Shown in pieces: positions 48,244 through 60,162 of a stretch of DNA of 64,000 nt. Origin of the DNA: Neckera pumila (Eukaryota; Streptophyta; Bryopsida; Hypnales; Neckeraceae); assembly GCA_963969595.1 (NCBI GenBank), contig OZ018409.1:18632975-18696974 (forward strand). The letters run 5' to 3'. The translations under genes and the position numbers were made by a program. The notes beneath the pieces were generated by a model. It was not told the DNA's origin. It searched no databases and worked only from the letters and a program-made list of their open reading frames with translations. Numbering within the stretch: the first letter of the stretch is position 1; each line of letters starts with the position of its first letter.

Positions 48244-49315
48244 GCATGGGTGCAAAACTCGTGGCCCCATCGAGGGCTAAAATTTTTCCTAATGGAATAC
48301 CACTCAAAAAGTTGAAAGCTATGAAAATGTGTTTCCCAGTTTAAAACAAAATGGGTTATCATGTAAGGTTCAATCCTTGGTATATTATATATATGTTTTA
48401 TAAGTGAAATGTTATGTGTCACAATCAAATTATAAAGAAAGATTCATGATGTAAATTCCATTGTGCTTGCGCTTCAACCAAGGAAGGATGAGGCCTATCA
48501 CCAAGGTAGTAGACTTATTTTGGTCCTTTGTAGTGTTTCAAGGTTAAGACGTAGTGCAAGAACTCCTTGTTTTTTTTCTTGAATTTGTCATGAGCATGTG
48601 CATGCCAGGTTCAATGTCTATGTATCCCAAATGGAGGTGAAGCCAGGATGTGTCTTAAAGCAAAGCAAAATTAGAAAAATGTGTAACTGTCTCAAAACCT
48701 AGGCTGTGACTGCTGTGATTCATTTTTGCTAATTTGACTCAAGACAACTTTATATTATCTTGCATACAAGTATGACCCTCTTACCAAATGTTGCGTGTTG
48801 ATCAACTTTGTATGTCTGCACTTCTGGTTTGGAAGATTGATGGATGATTGTTTGAGAGATTTTTACAAGCTATGAAGCACTGGCAGCACCCTAAACCCTA
48901 AAAATATAAACAAAGAAAATCACTCCAAGCTCTAGAAACAAGGAAAAGCTCATTAATCCTGTAAGGACGTTAAGGATGTACAAGGTCTGATGAATGACTT
49001 TATTGTTAATTGCAAAAACAAAAAATGCACCTATTGATTCAATAATTGGAGTATTTGGGGACTATTTTGGTCATCAAGGACCTCACCTTTCCAAGGTTAA
49101 TGTTTGAACCATGTAGTGGACATTTATTATTTGATGGATGAAAGAGAATCCTTCTATGTAAGATAAAAGTGCAAATGTTCATCCTCAGAATTTTGTGTGG
49201 AAAGATAAAGTCTTGCACAATAGTTTTACTTCCAATAAGTGCTCTTGAGATTTTATAAGCAAATGATTCACATAGTACCTCTAAAGGATGATTTCCGTAG
49301 TGACTAATCCATCCT
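48244..49315. other. Intergenic DNA
   Basis: Nothing recognised; some moderately GC-richer text at 48450-48900 without an open frame. Confidence 0.3.
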
Positions 49316-49957
49316 TTAACCCCTAAAGGACCAAGATCTTTTTTCTGCCAAAAAACACTCAAAATTGCCATTTCTATAGCAAAGAGTAAAAAAATTTGAA
49401 AATTGTTTTTTTTCACATCTAATTGTAGGATCTTATACCTAACTAGTATGACAATGTGTGGAAAAAATTTCAGAATTTTTGACCACACGGATTGCAAGAT
49501 ATCTACGTTTAAAGTGCAAAAAACAAATTTTTCAGCACATTGTGGGACTTGATTTTTTGAATTTGAACATTTTTAACTTAAAATTTTTGCACTATAGAGT
49601 TTTGAGCTTTATAGTGGAGAATTGAATTGAGAGTCTAGCAAAAAAAGTCAAATCAAAAAAACTTAATTTTCATTATTAAAAAAATTGTTGTGTAGAAGTA
49701 TATACAAGATAGAAGGAAAATCTAAAATATTAATATCTTTTATATGAAATTAAAATGCACTAATTCCAATGGAGAGATTGTTCTAGCAAAAAAACTAAAC
49801 CACATGTAAATTTTTTTTTTGAAAAATCGTAAAAATTGCATTCAAAAATGAATCCTACAAGTTATTTTTTTCAAGAAGATGCTCTAAGTGCCCCAAAAGT
49901 AAGATTGTCCATAACTTTCTCATAACAAATCCAAATGGAATGAATCAAAGCTTTCTG
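49316..49957 (-). mobile_element. TTAA element, subfamily A, truncated
   Basis: It begins TTAACCCCTAAAGGACCAAG and follows the 14370 copy closely to about 49957 (..GAATCAAAGCTTTCT). It then stops abruptly, with no right terminus. The break lies about 220 bases before the first FAH-type exon. Confidence 0.82.
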
Positions 49958-50174
49958 TACCTGCACGTCTCTTGTGGTCTCACCAAGAAGATTCAGTGAA
50001 ACCACAGTAGTATGATATTTTACCGCTTAATGCAAATAGGTGCAAGTTGGGCTCCATGGTCTCTGTTTTGGACTTTGATCTAGGTCAATGGCTTTAATTG
50101 TACTGGCCAGTGCTTTGAATGCCTCATACTTACAGTAGTGTCTGATCTTTTTCTTTCAAATTCCTAAAAAGCAG

Positions 50175-51345
50175 GTGCCAAATCTCATTGACTTGGAGTT
50201 TTGGCTTGAGGTACCCTTTCATATGTTCCGATTACCTCATATTTCTAATATATGAACTTGATTGGTTCATTGAGTCATTAAGTGATCTAGCAATTTAGTT
50301 TTGGATGATCTTCAGTATGTACTGTTGATTTCTGTGAATCGCTGTGGAGCAATTAAAAGTTCAAGTAACAGGTCTTGCAATTGGCCATTAGTTCTTGAAG
50401 ATTGAATTGTTTGGATGTTCAGGTGGATGGAAAGCTAAGGCAGAAAAGCAGCACAAATGACATGATTTTCAGCATCCCAGTCCGGAATAGTTACTTTAGC
50501 ACCATCATGACACTAAATGAAGGCAACATTATTCTCACAGGTAAACAGCTGAGCTTGTCTTATTCCTTAACTTTGCATAAAGCATGTCCTGGTTCTCCTG
50601 CGTCATTAATTTCTTGTGTGAACTATGCTCTTCGTACTCTTTAGTGTACCATACGCTATTTTGAACTCAAAAAAGCAATGGACTGGTCAATTCTCTAGCA
50701 TCCATATAACTCATTGGAAATCACTGAATGACAACAATTTCAACGCTGCTTGACAACCTTCACATTGACATTATGTTTGGGATGACTCTAAATGGAATAA
50801 GAGTCAGTCTGATTGAAGAACTGTTTATACATTCTCAAGGTTTGCACAAGTGAGGTATTTGGGGGGTTGGAAGGGGTGAATATCAGAGGTTTCTTGTTGT
50901 CACTTAGGTGGATTCTTACATGCACGCAGGTCATCAACTAATTCCACACTCTTCAAGGTGTGAATGTTTTCAGGGACTCCTTCAGGTGTAGGCCCTGTCA
51001 AGGTAGGTCAACATCAGTTTAGTTTAGTTTTTGAAAAAGTGCTGGGATGGAGATCACTTAAAATTCGGTGAAGCATTTTATTTCTTTGTACATCCATCTT
51101 TTGTACCATAACACACTTTTCAATCAATTTCATACACTTTTTCATCCAAATTTGACAATTTAATCCATATTTTAAATTTGATTGAAACTTTTCTGGTGAA
51201 AAAGGACTACTTTTTTCTGGCAAAAAAAATATTTTCACTTTGAAATGGTGCTCTCTGGCTCTATTTTGCCTCCAAAAAAAGGGCTGGTCAACATTTGAAA
51301 GCTCGCATCACAGGCCTAGTAGAGATGTCATTTGAAGTGAAAGCA
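50175..51345 (+). pseudogene. Fumarylacetoacetate hydrolase-domain (FAHD1-like) C-terminal relic
   Basis: FAHD1-type enzymes are mitochondrial acylpyruvases/oxaloacetate decarboxylases. Four exon-like pieces occur in order: 50175-50210 (VPNLIDLEFWLE), 50423-50540 (VDGKLRQKSSTNDMIFSIP, then TIMTLNEGNIILTG), 50974-51002 (TPSGVGPVK) and about 51283-51345 (AGQHLKARITGLVEMSFEVK). The first three join in phase with GT..AG introns and reproduce the family core DGxxRQxGSTxDMIFxIP..SxIMTLxxGDxILTGTPxGVGPVK. Changes: the usual LISYIS segment reads VRNSYFS, and GD reads GN. The acceptor before the last piece is off by a base, and no family-like C-terminus follows. The N-terminal catalytic half was not found; upstream lies the truncated TTAA element. 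Best read as a decayed gene fragment. Confidence 0.7.
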
Positions 51346-52790
51346 TATGTGCTTAGCATTTTCAGAGACATGGCATTGTGTCTTATTGTAGAATTGGTCA
51401 TGATGAATGTTCTGCGATGCAACTCCTAGATCCACCGTCTGTGTCCACTGTATTTTAGTGCAGTTATGGGTGAACTCCTTGCTTATTGTTGGCATCAAAT
51501 GAGAGTTGCACAACTATAGGCAATTTGAAGTCTCGTGTACTTGTGAAGGATAAGAGCTTTGTTCAGGCATTGACATCTGCTGCAATGCTCCAGATTAGGC
51601 TGGGAAGGTTGTTGGCAAGTGTCTTCAAAGATTCTATTCATGGAGATTCTTCTTGAGATAAACAGCAAAAAATTTGACCGATTGTTGTTCATCAGATGTG
51701 ACGAATGCTATTGTGGGGCTCTTATTTACTTTTTGGCCTTTCTTTAGGGATACAGAAAGTGTCAACCATTCCAAATTTTAATGGATTCGTTTCACTGCTA
51801 TGGAATTGTTCGTTACTCTCCCAATAAGAATCAAATTGTTTCTAAAGAATGTCAATTACACAACCGTCATCAAAATTTGCTTTGGATTTCTTCTTCCATT
51901 TGACTACAAGGGGCAAGGATGGTTGCTTGTTTTTGTGGTCATTAGAAGAACTTAAAATAATTTGTTCTTAGCATTAGAGCCGAAGATCTCTATTCCTTAG
52001 TTCCATGTATTTGGTAGATAGTGCGCAATCTTGAGAAGATTTTTGGATTTGCATAGCAATAAAACAAAAATTTGTACACAAACTTTGAATCTTTAAAATG
52101 TGGCTTGGTGATGTGTAGGTGGTCAACTACTTGGGAATTGAATGGAAACCAAGGATCAAATCATTTTTGTATTTGAACATAACAAACACAAACTACTAAA
52201 ATGATTTTCAATCTTTGAAGATTGTCTTGTGTTAGACACAATAATGGACACAATTTTGGACACAATTATTTTTCACTCTTTGACTCTTTGACATTCTTAT
52301 CCTATTTCTTGATTCACAAGATCATTAATTAAGTGCAAGAGTTTCAGTCTTTTGTTTTGAATTCATTATTTCTATTTTAAAAGTCAGATCATCCATGGTT
52401 GTACATAATAGCGCAACGGCATAGCTCTGCTAATATTCTAGAATAGGGACTATCCATACATTCAATCAGGTTGTTTGTTTTGTTTTGTTTGTTATATTGA
52501 GATATTTGGAACCGTGCATCCTCGGTCGTGTTCTTGGTACCATCAAAAGTTCTTTGCAAAGAGGGGACAATGCACAAACTTCATTTTTGTGGCGTTCCGA
52601 CTATTGAATTTCAAAATTTTTGTGAATAAATTTTTTTAAAAACTACTTTTACTTTTACTACATGAAACTGTGACAACGGCACATGGCACACTAATATTAC
52701 GGACCTTGGAATTTGGCAATTATCACTACTTAGGTTCAACCAACACTTGCAAGATGACGGAAGCGAGACTGGTTCATAAGTCAGATCATT
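51346..52790. other. Intergenic DNA
   Basis: AT-rich with no supported gene. Confidence 0.35.
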
Positions 52791-53039
52791 TGGTGAAGTA
52801 CCTTGGTGGTAAGTTCCTGCTTTCCCGGCCCGCACTGGTTGGATCTCTTTTTGTCCCCAACAAAAGAGGGGTGGCCCAGCCATGGCCAACTGGCCAAAGA
52901 CTTTGACCAAGCTGTTCCTCACTTACGCACTGACCGGCGAACCAGCCTCTGACACAAAGTCCCCTTACTGAGAATAGCATTCCTTCACGTGGGGGAGGCT
53001 GCCTCTGCACGCAAGCCCTACACTCCCACGGATAGACTA

Positions 53040-53570
53040 CCTTACCAAGTCCCTGGTTGCTTCACACTGGCTATGGCGCTCTCTCCTTTGCCGAACTCTG
53101 CAACTGTTCTTCTCTTCCCACTCGGGGCGGTTCTGCCGTCGAGATCTTCATCAAGCTTTTGCACCTCCGAAGTCACATCGTCCGAACATCTCCACGTGCA
53201 AGTTCACGCTCTCACCTTCCTGCAAACTCTCCTGCATCGTCGCTACCACAGTCGGCATCTGAGAACTTACTCTAGCTCTGTAAGTTCACTCTCCTCGGGT
53301 TGTGTCCTGGTTCATTGCAAAGCTTTTCTTTCTCGCCAGTTTTTCTGTAATGGCTTGTTGGATTGGATCTTGAGATCTGGATGTCGAGTTCGGTACCACG
53401 TTTGCATGTGTCTGTGGTGTTCGTTTCCGTCATGTCGTTCCAAGTGAGATCCAGACTATGGTCGCTTGTGTTTCTAGCTTTGTGGGACCCTGGTGGCTGC
53501 TTCTCTCCTGTTTCATTTCACCGCTGGATTTTCTGATTAACGACCCCAAATGGCAGATCTGAGTGGCGTA
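53040..53570 (+). repeat. GC-rich module, copy 1 (exon/intron-like part)
   Basis: Contains the CACACTGGCTATGGCGC-to-TACTCTAGCTCT block (53069-53280), followed by a donor-like GTAAGTTCAC at 53281. The GATCTTGAGATCTGG segment comes next, then CGACCCC and an acceptor-like GGCAG at about 53556. The same order is found in copy 3 at 56.65-57.05 kb. A 152-codon open frame crosses the block but is not shared in frame with the other copies. Confidence 0.65.
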
Positions 53571-53629
53571 GCTCGGTGAACGTCGACTGGGGAAAGTTCT
53601 TCTCGTTGGTTTGTTTGGAATGTGGAGTG

Positions 53630-54480
53630 TTGTGAGGCTGCCGGTTCTTTTTTTGAGGTCTTCGTGAGAGTACCGAATGGCGGGTGAAGTGACTGGAGCC
53701 TGGAGTGAGAGTGTGAGGTTAACGTAGTGTTTTTAGCTTGTGTTGAGAGTTTGAGGTGGTGTGGTGGTTTGAGTTAGGTGCAGCTGCTCTTTTTGTGTTT
53801 ACAGATGTGTGTGTGTGACTGTGTGTCTGTGTCTGCTGGTCCTGTAGGAGAACAGGTGGCCTAGGTAGCACGTGTTAGATTGTTTTAGCTTGTGTTTTAG
53901 AGTTTGAGGTTGTGTTGTGTTTGAGTTCGGTGTTATTTAAATTAGCATGTGGTCTAGGCGAGTAATTGATGCTGCTGTCTGGTCGGGGAAGAACGAGATG
54001 GTGGACGGTTGTTAATATTGGTGGTATCGGTCCTGTCTTATCGCAGGAGAAGCTGGGACCTAGATGGCCAATGTCAAGATCTGGTTGTTAGAGCATGCGC
54101 TATCATATCTTCAATATCTACAGACTATCATTATAGCCACAGCCACGAAGCTCCTGCGCTGAAGAAGCTTGGTGGAAGTCTTAGGAATCGTTATGGAGTC
54201 GCTGGAGATGCTGTACACGTGAGGCTTTACTTTGGAATTGTGAGAGAGAGAGAGTGTGGAGAGGATGGCTTGGAGGACTAAGCTTACGAGGCGAACCACT
54301 AGCCCTCGTTGAGAGAGAGGAGATAGCCGGAAACGCTTGGAAGCACACGGTTGCAACTGCTGCAGCTGAAGATAGAGTGATAGAGGTGGGTCTGTGGTGG
54401 TTTAACATTAGGAGGTGGACGTGGTGGTGGTGAGAATACGAAGTCGGGGGATGTGCGGGACGCGGTGAAGGTGAGCTATG
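53630..54480 (+). repeat. GC-rich module, copy 1 (continued)
   Basis: Holds GAGTTTGAGGTGGTGTGGTG (again at 55796), GATGCTG..CTGGTCGGGGAAGA (53970; again at 54807 and 56508), the CTAGATGGCCAATGTCAAGA box (54060; again at 56596) and AGATAGCCGGAAACGCTTGG (54322; again at 55409). G/T-rich. No conserved protein frame was seen. Confidence 0.65.
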
Positions 54481-54659
54481 GCGGAGTTTGAAGTTTGAAG
54501 CTCACGGTTCTGGTGACAGGAAGGCGTGTTGACTGAGTCTCTTTAGTTGCTCGGAAGGGTTTGTGTGTAGATGTTTGGAATGTGGAGTGCTGTGGGGCTC
54601 CCGGTTCTGTTTGAGGTCTTTGTGTGTGTGTGTGAGAGTGTAATCGCTTGGGGAAGTCA

Positions 54660-55930
54660 TGGTGGACTGTTGTTTGTAGTGTTGTTATTGGTCCTGTAGG
54701 ACAACGGGTGGCCTAGGTAGCACGTGTTCAGGGTTTCAGGTTGTGTTGTGTTTGAGTCCGGTGTTGTTTTTGTATTTACTGGTATGTGTGTGTCAGACGA
54801 GTAATTGATGCTGTATGGTCGGGGAAGAGCGAGATGGTGGACTGTTGTTAATGCTGGTGGTATGGGTCCTGTGTTATCTCCGGAGCAGCTGGGACCCGCA
54901 GCTGGGACCGAGATGGCTAATGACAAGATCTGGTGCTGTTAGAGTATGCGCTAACATATCTTCAATATCTACAGACCATCATTATTGCCACAGCTACAGT
55001 TGCACACCCCAGTCCCTTGCTCCTTCATACTGGCTATGGCGCCCGTCCTTGCGTCGAACTCTGCAGTTTATCCTTCTCTTCCTACTCTGGGTGTGTTTCG
55101 CTTAGAAATCTTCATCGAGCTTTTGCACCTCGGAAGCTACATCGTCCAAACGTCTCCACGTGCATATTGACGCTCTCACGTTCCTGCAAACTCATCATCG
55201 TGGCTACCCCAAAGTCGGCATCTGGGAACGTACTCTAGCCCGGTAAGCTCACGCTCCTGCTCGTTCATTGAAGTAGCTTCACTTCCTTACCACTATTTTT
55301 GTACGATACCACAAAGGTGGATTGTTGGATCGGATCTTGAGATCTGGGATGTCGGGAGTTCAGTACCAAGTCTGTGTCGGTGAACTAGTAGCCCTCGCTC
55401 GGAGAGAAGATAGCCGGAAACGCTTGGAAGCACACGGTTGCAGCTGCTGCAGCTGAAGGTAGAGTGACAGAGGTTTTAGCGTCGTGTCTGTGGCGGTTTA
55501 ACAGTAGGAAGTGGACGTGGTGGTGGTAACAGTATAAAGTCGGGGATGTGCGGGAATCGGTGAAGGTGAGCTATGGCGAAGTTTGAAGCTCACAGTTCTG
55601 ATGACGGGAAGGCGTGTTGATTGAGTCTCTGTAGTTGCTGGGAAGGGTTTATGTGTTCGTGTTTGGAATGTGGCGTGTCGTGAGGCTCCCGGTTCTTTTT
55701 TGAGGTCTTCGTGAGTGTGCAGAATGGCGGGGATAGTGACTGGAGCTTGCAGTGTGCGAGTGAGGTTAAAGTAGTGGTTTAAGCTTGTGTTGAGAGTTTG
55801 AGGTGGTGTGGTGGTTTGAGTTAGGTGCAGTTGTTCTTCCTCTGTTTACTGGTGTGTGTTGGTGTGTTGTTTGTTGGTGTTGGGGAAGTCATGGTGGACT
55901 GTTGTTCGTAGTGTTGTTATTGGTCCTGCA
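54660..55930 (+). repeat. GC-rich module, copy 2
   Basis: Diverged second copy. The order is the GGTCGGGGAAGAGCGAGATG box (54817), CATACTGGCTATGGCGC (55026), the TCGGCATCTGGGAACGTACT block and a donor-like GGTAAGCTCAC at 55241. Then follow the ACCACAAAGGTGGATTGTTGG segment, AGATAGCCGGAAACGCTTGG and the GAGGTGGTGTGGTG segment. The intron-like part found in copies 1 and 3 is shortened by a deletion near 55380. Confidence 0.65.
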
Positions 55931-55958
55931 AGAGAGCAGGTGACCTAGGTAGCATGCA

Positions 55959-56400
55959 CGGGTGAAAGCAAGCTAATAGGAGCCACTGGTAGACGTCATT
56001 GAGGTGCTTATGGAGATCCTTAATGGAATATTCCATTTATAAATTATTGCTTATTCATCCAATTAGTCCATATTGGATCCATAAATCATCCATAATGGAT
56101 TCATTATAGATTATTCTACTAAGAATTGTTGATTGTTCATCCAAGGTACTCTTTAAATCATTTTTGATGGGGTGCTTATTAAACCAATTAAGCAGTGATT
56201 ACACCTACATTTCTGTCCTTAATACACTTAGAAAGTAAGCATATTTAATTATTCTTTGTATTATGTTAAATAGATATAACTAAAAAACAATGCACTATAA
56301 TTTTTTTCATGTTTCAACTCATCCAAGAATTAGGGTGAAGATTCTTCAAAAAAAGGAGTGGTTACAATCAAGTTGGCTCCTATTAGCTTGCTTTCACTCG
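55959..56400. mobile_element. TIR element, about 440 bp, hAT-like
   Basis: A terminal inverted repeat of about 27 bases starts GGTGAAAGCAAGCTAATAGG at 55961, with its inverse ending at 56400. It interrupts a module that elsewhere reads GGTAGCACGTGTTAG (53872, 54715); here the flanks are GGTAGCATGCAC and GCATGTGTTAG. An 8-bp target duplication of GCACGTGT type is plausible, which would fit hAT, but the left copy has diverged. The interior is AT-rich and non-coding. Confidence 0.65.
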
Positions 56401-57080
56401 CATGTGTTAGTATGTTTTAGCTCGTGTTGAGAGTTTCAGGTTGTGTTGTGTTTGAGCTTGGTGTTGTTTTTGTATTTATTGGTATGTGTGTGTTTAGGCA
56501 AGTAATTGATGCTGTCTGGTCGGGGAAGAGCGAGATGGTGGCCAGTTGTTAATGTTGGTGGTATAGGTCCTGTCTTTTCACAGGAGAAGTTGGGACCTAG
56601 ATGGCCAATGTCAAGATTTGGTGTTGTTAGAGCATGCGCTAACATATCTTCAAGCTACATTGTCCAAACATCTCCATCTGCATGTGGACGCTCTCACCGT
56701 TCCTGCAAACTCTTTTGCGCTGTCGCAACCTCAGTCGGCATCTGGGAACGTACTCTAGCTCTGTAAGTTCACACTCCTGGGGTTGTGTCCTCTTTCATTG
56801 ATGTAGCTTCACTTCCTCACCACTATTTTTGTACGATACCACAAAGGTGGATTGTTGGGATGGGATCTTGAGATCTGGGATGTTGGGAGTTTGGTACTAA
56901 GTCTGTGTCGATGTTTGATTCCGTCATTTTGTTCCAAGCGAGATCCAAACTAGGGTCGCTTGTGTTTCTAGCTCTTGCGAGAGCCTATTGGTTGCTTCTC
57001 TTCTATTTCATTTCATCGTTGAACTTCCTAACTAACGACCCCATTGGCAGATATGAGCGGTGTAGATTGGTGGAAGCTCG
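56401..57080 (+). repeat. GC-rich module, copy 3
   Basis: Contains CTGGTCGGGGAAGAGCGAGA (56516), CCTAGATGGCCAATGTCAAG (56596), TCGGCATCTGGGAACGTACT (56735), donor-like GTAAGTTCAC (56763), GATCTTGAGATCTGGG and TAACTAACGACCCC before an acceptor-like GGCAGATATGAGCGG at about 57049. It lacks the first part of the 53.07-kb block. Confidence 0.65.
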
Positions 57081-59233
57081 TCTCGTTGGATTGTGTTGCC
57101 GTTGTTGCCATTGTTGTCATCGTGGGTGAGCTGGAGTGCTCCTCTTCCTCGCAATTGGATCCTCATTGCATGTAAGGTGCGTTCCCTGAATGGATCAACA
57201 AACTAATCTTTAGTTATTAGTGTCGTTTCAAAGTCATGGTGAGCTTATGTTGTTTTGTCTTGCCTAATAGTGACCAATGGCACAAAAAAAATGAAGGATT
57301 TGAGGTTACGATGCTGTAGCAACCATGGATGGAGGTACAAAAAAATCTATAATTTCTTGTTTGGTCTTGAGTCTCTAAAATAGGACCAATGTTCCAATTT
57401 TGATAGCAAGCCCATGAGATTGCATCTTTTGTCATTTTGAAATAGCACAAAGTTCAAAAGGAATTCAAGATTTCAAATTTGGGTATTAATTTGCTTTTGG
57501 GTCATGGTGTCAATATTGATGGGTTGGTGATGAATGTATGAAAGGATAATGAGATGGTTAACAACTTTTGTTTTGACAATTTTTCTAGTAAGAATATTTT
57601 GATGAAATTTTGAATTGGAGATATTGTGGGATATTATTGAAACAATTATGTCCAGAAGGTAATATGGAATTCCTTCTCTACATTTCAAACTTCTTATTAT
57701 TGCACCTAGTGACAATTATAACACCACAATGTGAGTCATGAAAAGTGGTAGGCCACATTCCAAGGTTGAATAAACAACAGACGTGATACTAGAGAAGATG
57801 AAAGTAAAGAGGTAAAAATGTATACGACACATGTGCAATTTGTTTGGTTTGGTTTGGTTGAACATTGAAGGGCTGCATTGCACTAGGATTTTTTCAAGAG
57901 GTTTTTTTAAATCAAAAAGTTAAAGAGTGATTGTATAGTTGACCTCAAGTGTTTCAATGGAGTTTTGACTAACATTTAGAATAAAGGGTAGTCAATGATA
58001 CTTGGCAGGGAGAGAGAAGGTTCCTTCTATCCAAAGAAAAATCAAGAGTAGCTATAAAATGGGACTAGGACTAAATTCAACAACTAGCCCATTGTACAAA
58101 AAAGAATGCAAAAGAGAAAATGGCCAACAAGAGAACGGTAGCCTTAATAGATAGTCCAAAATTCAATGGAAGGTTGAAGCAATAGCACTTCAAGTTGTTG
58201 CAAGAAATGGGAAAAAATGGACTAGGGGAAGGCTAGTTTCTAGTCTTGAGGAATTATAATGCCCTTTATCTTGAATTGGTCCTTGGAATTGTGTCCATTT
58301 TATAAGGTGTCATCAATTGTACTAAGTCATCTTCCTCTTATCCTATGATATGAGGTGGTTGTGAAGTATTGGTGAGGAGTTCTCTTGGTCCTTGTAAACC
58401 AAGTTCAAAATTGTGAACACTATCTGTAACATCACCAATGAAGCCGAAAGTAAATTTCATCATTGTAATCATAACCTTGAGCAATTTTGTGAATAGATGA
58501 AAAGCATAAGACCAACTGACTCCGAGGAGTTGATCTTACTAGTCATAAGACAATTTGAGTATTGGTCTCTATATTGTAGTTTTGGGCAACACAAGCCAAT
58601 AACAATGTACAATGAAACTTGCTTTCTTCACATCAATAATGATCCAAATCTATTAATTAATGTGGAGGTTATTCTTTAATGCCACTACACTAAGAATAAT
58701 GGTATTTAAAAGCTGGTCATTTAATAGTACTAGTTACTTTGTTACAAAGCCTACTTATAGATGACACCATCCAACTTCCAATGAAGTGTCTAGTTGCCAC
58801 TTGGCATTGGTAACATTATTGGAGATGTGGACATTCAGTGTTAGTATTCATAATCAATGTTGGCAATCCCAAATATCATTATTAGTGTATTGGTTTAGAA
58901 AGATCAAGGTCATAATAAGTAAATAATCATCAAAATTGATTAGTAGCAACTTTTATTGGTAGAATCAATCCTCACAAATTTGTAAGTTTATTTGATCCAA
59001 GAGTTTTGCATCTAATTGTAACCACATATAGACATAAGGGCTAGTGCTTAGGCAACAATAGACCACTCCAATACATTATAAATTATTCATAAAGTTGAAC
59101 TTGTTAATATTAAAAGTCTTAGATTGCATTAAATTTTAATATTTCAAGCTTGTAATTACCAATTTTTTTTAAGGTTTAGTTTCAAAATGAACGAGATGTT
59201 TTTTCATTGAATATTTTGTAATTGACCAAGCTA
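57081..59233. other. AT-rich intergenic DNA
   Basis: No gene recognised; open frames are short and without motifs. Confidence 0.35.
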
Positions 59234-60162
59234 TTAACCCCCAAAGTCTCAAGGCCATTTTTTTGTCAAAAACCACTTAGAACTGCCATTTTGGTTACGT
59301 TCACCCAAGAACACAAAAAAAAATATTTTTTTAGAATTTAACCGTAAGATCTTGTACTTCACTTGTCAAAGATTATGTGGTAAAAATTTCATGAAGTTTG
59401 ACTATATAGATTGGAAGATATTAGCATTCAATGTTGGAAAAGAAAGTTTTTTTGAACATTGATTTGCAATTTTAGATGACTTTGACCGCCATTTGTGGAA
59501 TTTTTCTGCACTACAGACTTTGAATTTAAAATTTTTTTATGCAAAGTTGTAAGTTAAAAGTCTACAAAAAGATTTAAAAAAACAACACTTGATTTTCATT
59601 CTTTAAAAAATTGTTAAGTAGAAGTGGGTCCAAGATTGAAAAAAAAACTAACTTGTTAATAGCTCTTAGATGAGATTGAAATACAATAATCCCAATAGTG
59701 AGATTGTTTTAGCAAGCAACCACAACATTCTCAAAAAAAAATTTGTAAAAAATTGTAAAAATTGCATTTAGAAATGAATCCTACAAGTTATTTTTTCAAG
59801 AAGATGCTTAGATTGCCCAAAAACAAGATTGTCCATACCTTGCTCATTATTAGTCCAAATAAAATGAATCAAAGCTTCACATGTAGACAAAAACATAAAG
59901 TTTCAGAGGAAAAAAGAATTAAAATTTATTTTGACTTTTTGCAAAAATTTTGGTGTTGCCTGTTGAGTTTAGTTTGAAGCTTTTTGTGGTATAACTTTTG
60001 CTCCTGGGCATCAATTGAAATAAAAATTATATCCCCACAAAGCCAACCAATTTTTCTATTTTATGGAAAGGTTTCAAAAAGTTTCACTAAAAATTGAGCC
60101 CGTAAGTACTTGTCCGAAATCTGATTTGTCCCCCGAGGGGACAACGCGACTTTAGGGGTTAA
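59234..60162 (-). mobile_element. TTAA element, subfamily A, 929 bp
   Basis: It begins TTAACCCCCAAAGTCTCAAGG and ends GCGACTTTAGGGGTTAA, with TTAA on both sides. The right end holds the palindrome GTCCCCCGAGGGGAC. It has the same layout as the 9548 and 30360 copies. Non-coding. Confidence 0.85.

Noticed and set aside
52989..53447. 152-codon plus-strand open frame
   Set aside because: It crosses the repeated GC-rich module, but the frame is not kept in the other copies and the composition is Ser/Leu/Arg low-complexity.
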